Shown here in pieces: positions 59,872 through 64,000 of a stretch of DNA of 64,000 nucleotides. This DNA comes from Emcibacter sp048269205 (GTDB lineage: Bacteria > Pseudomonadota > Alphaproteobacteria > Sphingomonadales > Emcibacteraceae), in contig NZ_JBLXJC010000003.1 in NCBI RefSeq assembly GCF_048269205.1, forward strand, positions 124,001-188,000. Reading direction: 5' to 3'. The position numbers and the translations under genes are program-made. Below the pieces are notes generated by a model. That model made no database searches. It was given only the letters and a program-made list of their open reading frames with translations, and was not told where the DNA came from. How positions within the stretch are numbered: position 1 is the first letter of the stretch; each line of letters begins with the position of its first letter.

Positions 59872-62730
59872 CTATTCTGCGATATGCCGCGTCTGTTCCG
59901 TAAACTCGTCGTAATGTTCCTGCCAGTCCGACCGCTTGTTGGTCCGGCGTATCTGCACCGCTGTCACTTTGTATTCCGGACAGCTCGTCGCCCAGTCACT
60001 CAGTTCAGTGGTCACCACGTTGGCCCCGGTGTCTGGCATATGAAATGTGGTATAAACCACACCTGGCTGCATCCGTTCGGAAATATGGGCGCGAAGGGTA
60101 GTCTCTCCCATCCGGCTTTCAAGACTGACCAGATCGCCTTCGGCAATATTTCGTTCTTCCGCATCATGGGGATGGATTTCCAGGACATCCTCGTCATGCC
60201 AGATGTTGTTCTTTGTGCGGCGGGTCTGTGCGCCCACATTATACTGGCTGAGAATCCGGCCGGTGGTCAGCAGCAGCGGGAAGCGCCGGGTGACTTTTTC
60301 CTTGGTCGGCACATATTCGGTAACCACAAAGTTACCCTTACCGCGGACAAAGCCGCCCACATGCATGGTCTCGGTGCCTTCCGGCGCCTTGTCATTGCAG
60401 GGCCACTGAATGCTGCCAAGCCTGTCCAGTTTATCAAAGCTGATCCCAGCAAAGGACGGTGTCAGCCGCGCAATCTCATCCATTATTTCAGAAGCGGAAT
60501 TATAGTGCATGTCATAGCCCATGGCCCGGGCAATGCGGCAGGTGATTTCCCATTCATCCATGCCCTGACCATCCGGACCATTCTTCGGCTGCATGGCCTT
60601 GCGGACCCGGCTCGTGCGCCGTTCCGCATTGATAAAGGTGCCGTCCTTTTCCAGAAAGCTGGTGCCGGGCAGGAAAATATGGGCGAAACGGGCGGTCTCG
60701 TTCAGGAACAGGTCCTGCACGATCAGGCAGTCAAGGTTTCGGAGCGCCGCTTCCACATGGTGGGTATTGGGATCGCTCTGGGCCACATCCTCGCCCTGGA
60801 TATACATGGCCTTGTAGCTGCCCTCCACGGCCGCATCGAACATGCCCGGAATCCTGAGTCCCGGCTCGTTATCCAGTTTGACACCCCAGTCCTTTTCGAA
60901 CAGGCCGCGGGTGGCGTCATCAGAGACGGGACGATACCCGGGGAGTTCATGGGGGAAAGAGCCCATGTCGCAGGAGCCCTGCACATTGTTCTGACCGCGC
61001 ATGGGATTGACCCCCGCGCCTTCAAAACCGATGTTGCCGGTGGCCATGGCGAGATTGGCCATGCCCATCACCATTGTGGAGCCCTGGCTGTGCTCGGTCA
61101 CGCCAAGTCCGTAATAAATGGCGGCACGGCCCTCTTTGCCGTCATGGGCGGAAGCATAGAGCCGGGCCGCGGCACGGATGTCCTCGGCAGGCACGCCGGT
61201 GATTTCGGCCATGTTCTCCGGGCTGTTTTCATCCCGCAGGACAAATTCCCGCCAGGCCTCATAGGCCTCCATATCACAGCGTTCGCGGATATAGTCCGTC
61301 TGTTCCAGACCCTCGCTGACAATGACATGGGCCAGCGCATTGATCATGGCCACATTGGTGCCGGGCCTCAACGCCAGGTGATAGTCCGCCTTGACATGCG
61401 GTGTTTTGACAAGCTCGATGGCCCGGGGGTCGACGATAATCAGTTTCGCGCCCTGGCGAAGCCGCCGCTTCATCTGTGAGGCAAACACCGGGTGGGCATC
61501 CGACGGATTGGAGCCGATGATCATGATCACATCCGCTTCCATCACACTGTCGAAGGCCTGGGTGCCGGCGCTGGTCCCCAGTGTCTCCTTGAGACCATAT
61601 CCGGTCGGGCTGTGACAGACACGGGCACAGGTGTCCACATTGTTATTGCCAAACGCGGCACGAATCAGCTTCTGCACCACATAGACTTCTTCGTTGGTAC
61701 AGCGGGAGGAGGTAATACCGCCAACAGACTTGCGGCCGTATTTCTCCTGCACTTCTTTCAGGCGCTTCGCACTATAGTCGATGGCTTCGTCCCAGCTGAC
61801 TTCACGCCAGGGATCGGTGATCTTTTCCCGGATCATGGGGCTGGTGATGCGGTCCTGATGGGTGGCGTATCCCCAGGCAAAACGACCCTTCACGCAGGAA
61901 TGGCCATGGTTGGCCTTGCCATCCTTCCAGGGGGTCATCCTGACCACTTCGCCGCCCTTCATTTCCGCCTTGAAGCCACAACCTACACCGCAATAGGCGC
62001 AGGTGGTGATGACGGAATGCTCGGGCTGGCCCATTTCAATGACACTGTCTTCCATCAGGGTCGCGGTCGGGCAGGCATCCACACAGGCGCCGCAGGACAC
62101 ACAGTCACTTTCCAGGAAGGATTGCTCTGCCCCTGCAGAAACATGACTGTCAAATCCGCGGCCGCCGATGGTCAGCGCAAAGGTACCCTGCACTTCCTCA
62201 CAGGCCCGCACACAGCGGGAGCAGACAATGCATTTGCTGGGATCGAAGGTGAAATAGGGATTGCTTTCGTCCTTTTCAGCCTCGAGATGGTTTTCCCCGT
62301 CATAGCCGTAACGCACATTGCGCAGGCCGACCTGGCCGGCCATATCCTGAAGCTCGCAGTTGCCGTTGGCAGAACAGGTCAGGCAGTCCAGAGGATGGTC
62401 GGAGATATAAAGCTCCATCACCCCACGGCGTACCCGGGCCAGCTTTTCGTTTTCAGTGGTGACCTTCATGCCTTCTTCCGCCGGCAGGGTACAGCTTGAC
62501 GGCAGGCCGCGACGGCCGTCCACCTGCACGACACACAGCCGGCAGGACCCGAATGATTCCAGCTTGTCGGTGGCACACAGCTTGGGAATATTGACCCCCG
62601 CCTCCGATGCCGCCCGCATGACCGAGGTGCCTTCGGGCACGCTCACGCTGCGCCCGTCAATTTCCAGCGTCACCTGCTTGTCGCTGGTGCGCGCCGGGGT
62701 TCCAAAGTCCTTGTCCCTGATCAGAGTCAT
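59872..62730 (-). CDS. fdsA: NAD-dependent formate dehydrogenase, alpha (molybdenum) subunit
   Basis: 952 residues. N-terminal NuoG-like part: 2Fe-2S cysteines (KLCATDKLESFGSCRLC), His/Cys cluster (CLTCSANGNC), two 4Fe-4S sets (CIVCSRCVRAC, CVSCGACVDAC). Then the molybdopterin oxidoreductase domain opening TCAYCGVGCGF, with catalytic Cys (not Sec) about residue 371 in RVCHSPTGYG, and a C-terminal molydopterin-binding domain. It oxidises formate to CO2 and passes electrons to FdsB for NAD+. Follows fdsB by 6 bp. Confidence 0.94.
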   Translation of the reverse strand: MTLIRDKDFGTPARTSDKQVTLEIDGRSVSVPEGTSVMRAASEAGVNIPKLCATDKLESFGSCRLCVVQVDGRRGLPSSCTLPAEEGMKVTTENEKLARVRRGVMELYISDHPLDCLTCSANGNCELQDMAGQVGLRNVRYGYDGENHLEAEKDESNPYFTFDPSKCIVCSRCVRACEEVQGTFALTIGGRGFDSHVSAGAEQSFLESDCVSCGACVDACPTATLMEDSVIEMGQPEHSVITTCAYCGVGCGFKAEMKGGEVVRMTPWKDGKANHGHSCVKGRFAWGYATHQDRITSPMIREKITDPWREVSWDEAIDYSAKRLKEVQEKYGRKSVGGITSSRCTNEEVYVVQKLIRAAFGNNNVDTCARVCHSPTGYGLKETLGTSAGTQAFDSVMEADVIMIIGSNPSDAHPVFASQMKRRLRQGAKLIIVDPRAIELVKTPHVKADYHLALRPGTNVAMINALAHVIVSEGLEQTDYIRERCDMEAYEAWREFVLRDENSPENMAEITGVPAEDIRAAARLYASAHDGKEGRAAIYYGLGVTEHSQGSTMVMGMANLAMATGNIGFEGAGVNPMRGQNNVQGSCDMGSFPHELPGYRPVSDDATRGLFEKDWGVKLDNEPGLRIPGMFDAAVEGSYKAMYIQGEDVAQSDPNTHHVEAALRNLDCLIVQDLFLNETARFAHIFLPGTSFLEKDGTFINAERRTSRVRKAMQPKNGPDGQGMDEWEITCRIARAMGYDMHYNSASEIMDEIARLTPSFAGISFDKLDRLGSIQWPCNDKAPEGTETMHVGGFVRGKGNFVVTEYVPTKEKVTRRFPLLLTTGRILSQYNVGAQTRRTKNNIWHDEDVLEIHPHDAEERNIAEGDLVSLESRMGETTLRAHISERMQPGVVYTTFHMPDTGANVVTTELSDWATSCPEYKVTAVQIRRTNKRSDWQEHYDEFTEQTRHIAE

Positions 62731-62736
62731 CTTATC

Positions 62737-64000
62737 TCACTCCGTTTGTGTCCGTGGTGACCGGAAGTCTTCCGGAAAATACTTCATTGCCGATTTCACC
62801 GGATAGGGAGTCATGCCGCCCATGGCGCACAATGACCCGTCTTCCATCACTTCACATAAATCCTCAACCAGTTGCAGATTCTGGTCTACATGTTCGCCGC
62901 GGAGGATCTTTTCCACGGTTTCCATCCCCCGGACCGACCCGATCCGGCAGGGGGTGCATTTACCGCAGGATTCCGCCGCGCAGAATTCGAAGGCAAAGCG
63001 GGCCTGTTCGGCCATGTCCACGCTGTCGTCAAAGACCACAATGCCACCGTGGCCGACCATGGCCCCTTCCGCGCTGAAGGATTCGTAATCCATCGGCAGG
63101 TCAAACTGCTGTTCCGGCAGATAGGCGCCGAGCGGACCGCCCACCTGGACTGTACGCGCGGGTTGACCAGTCAGGGTACCACCGCCGAAGTCTTCCATCA
63201 GTTCCCTGAGGGTGACACCGAAAGCTTTCTCCACAAGGCCGCCCTGACGGATGTTGCCAGCCAGCTGGAATGTCATTGTACCACGGGACCGGCCCATTCC
63301 AAAATCCGCGTAGGCTTTTCCGCCGTTCGACAGAATCCAGGGTACAGAGGCCAGGGTGATCACATTGTTGACCACCGTAGGTTTGCCGAACAACCCTTCC
63401 AGAGCCGGAAGCGGCGGTTTGGCTCGCACCAGGCCCTTTTTGCCTTCAAGGCTTTCCAGCATGCTGGTTTCCTCGCCGCAGATATAGGCACCGGCGCCCT
63501 TGCGCACTTCCACGTCAAAGGATTTACCGGAACCCTGAATATCGTCACCCAGATAACCGGCGTCCCGCATCACCTGCAGCGCCTCGTTCAGGATTTCATG
63601 GCACAGAGGGTATTCGCTGCGCAGATAGATATAGCCTTTGGTCGCGCCCACAGCCAGCCCGGCAATGGTCATGCCTTCCAGCAGACAGAAGGGATCGCCC
63701 TCCATCAACAATCTGTCGGCAAAGGTGCCGCTGTCGCCTTCATCCGCATTGCAGGCAATATATTTCTGGTCGGCTTGCGCCCCCAGTACCGTGTTCCATT
63801 TGATGCCCGCCGGAAAGGCCGCCCCGCCACGGCCACGCAGGCCCGAGTCGGTCACTTCCCTGACGATATCGGCCTGATCCATCCCCAGCGCCTTTTCCAG
63901 GCCGGAGAGCCCGCCATTGGCACGGTAATCCTCCAGATCAAGTGGATCAATCAGCCCGACTCGGGCAAAGGTCAGCCGTTCCTGTTTCTTCAGGTAGGGA
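62737..64000 (-). CDS. fdsB: NAD-dependent formate dehydrogenase, beta (FMN/NAD) subunit, 5' end cut by window edge
   Basis: NuoF-like flavoprotein. The frame is open to the window edge: codons before the internal ATG at 63882 read DYRANGGLSGLEKALG, which is the normal FdsB text, so the true start lies outside. Seen: GLRGRGGAAFPAGIKW and GAGAYICGEETSMLESLEG (FMN/NADH binding), and the 4Fe-4S cysteines ESCGKCTPCR near the C-terminus. It transfers electrons from FdsA to NAD+. Six bp upstream of fdsA, as in fdsGBA operons; fdsG presumably lies just outside. Confidence 0.93.
   Translation of the reverse strand, partial: PYLKKQERLTFARVGLIDPLDLEDYRANGGLSGLEKALGMDQADIVREVTDSGLRGRGGAAFPAGIKWNTVLGAQADQKYIACNADEGDSGTFADRLLMEGDPFCLLEGMTIAGLAVGATKGYIYLRSEYPLCHEILNEALQVMRDAGYLGDDIQGSGKSFDVEVRKGAGAYICGEETSMLESLEGKKGLVRAKPPLPALEGLFGKPTVVNNVITLASVPWILSNGGKAYADFGMGRSRGTMTFQLAGNIRQGGLVEKAFGVTLRELMEDFGGGTLTGQPARTVQVGGPLGAYLPEQQFDLPMDYESFSAEGAMVGHGGIVVFDDSVDMAEQARFAFEFCAAESCGKCTPCRIGSVRGMETVEKILRGEHVDQNLQLVEDLCEVMEDGSLCAMGGMTPYPVKSAMKYFPEDFRSPRTQTE

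Noticed and set aside
59884..61479. 531-codon open frame on the plus strand
   Set aside because: It lies wholly opposite fdsA, has no ribosome site or domain, and its composition is that of an antisense shadow of a high-GC gene.
61608..61622. Selenocysteine in formate dehydrogenase
   Set aside because: The catalytic position is an ordinary TGT cysteine codon, with no in-frame TGA.
1..64000. CRISPR arrays, insertion sequences or transposases
   Set aside because: No regularly spaced direct repeats, no transposase motifs and no target-site duplications were seen on reading both strands.

Overview
The window reads as a gene-dense chromosomal segment of an alphaproteobacterium, by eye GC-rich in coding regions and AT-rich between genes. 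Supporting this are an alphaproteobacterial-type leuS/lptE/holA block preceded by a DUF3576 lipoprotein, malyl-CoA/beta-methylmalyl-CoA lyase, NAD-dependent formate dehydrogenase (FdsA/FdsB type), a two-cysteine OhrR, a CrbS/CrbR-like acetate switch and an RpoH-type promoter of the CTTG-N17-CYTATNT form. Two large TonB receptors, a phytase, sodium-coupled transporters and tandem Amt channels suggest a free-living, probably marine heterotroph. Genus cannot be assigned from the sequence alone. No insertion sequence, prophage or CRISPR array was seen. Both window edges cut a gene.

Layout. 0-3.3 kb: an iron-responsive patch, with ferredoxin-NADP reductase between two paralogous genes of unknown function and three Fur-box-like sites (one a perfect consensus), then malyl-CoA lyase. 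3.5-5.9 kb: Rrf2 regulator plus methyltransferase, and a DauA-like D-amino acid dehydrogenase. 6-10 kb: a divergent TonB receptor/beta-propeller phytase pair with a Pho-box-like site between them. 10-13.8 kb: sodium symporter, acyl-CoA synthetase, Mpo1-like protein. 13.9-16.9 kb: an unlisted 29-residue membrane peptide and a partner-switching module (receiver-PP2C phosphatase, STAS protein, pseudoreceiver-HATPase kinase). 17-25.2 kb: housekeeping genes (enoyl-CoA hydratase family, holA, lptE, leuS, DUF3576, an outer-membrane protein, ThiE-like, YggS). 25.2-29 kb: L,D-transpeptidase-like gene and a sigma-54 phage-shock operon with divergent pspF. 29-32.8 kb: ribA, an orphan OmpR regulator and a pterin cluster. 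33.4-39.6 kb: xthA, an unknown gene, a candidate small RNA, lolA, ftsK and an aminotransferase. 39.7-43 kb: two ammonium transporters and glnK with sigma-54 promoters. 43-47 kb: ubiH-like hydroxylase, Trm112, LON-like, YbbN/CnoX, ProX and tRNA-Gly. 47-58.2 kb: a CrbR/CrbS-like system next to a 3-hydroxybutyrate-oligomer hydrolase, GntP permease, TonB receptor and SDR. 58.3-64 kb: glutathione peroxidase-OhrR operon with a 30-bp perfect palindrome, a cold-shock protein and formate dehydrogenase.

The most unusual item is the lolA-downstream interval (34855-35030). Its minus strand has, in order, an RpoH-like promoter, a hairpin exposing a C-rich anti-Shine-Dalgarno loop, and a perfect intrinsic terminator. 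That is the architecture of a stress-induced small RNA, and no gene accounts for it. Other notable points are the partner-switching module with a receiver lacking its usual aspartate position, and the gpx-ohrR pairing in which the usual ohr gene is replaced by a glutathione peroxidase.
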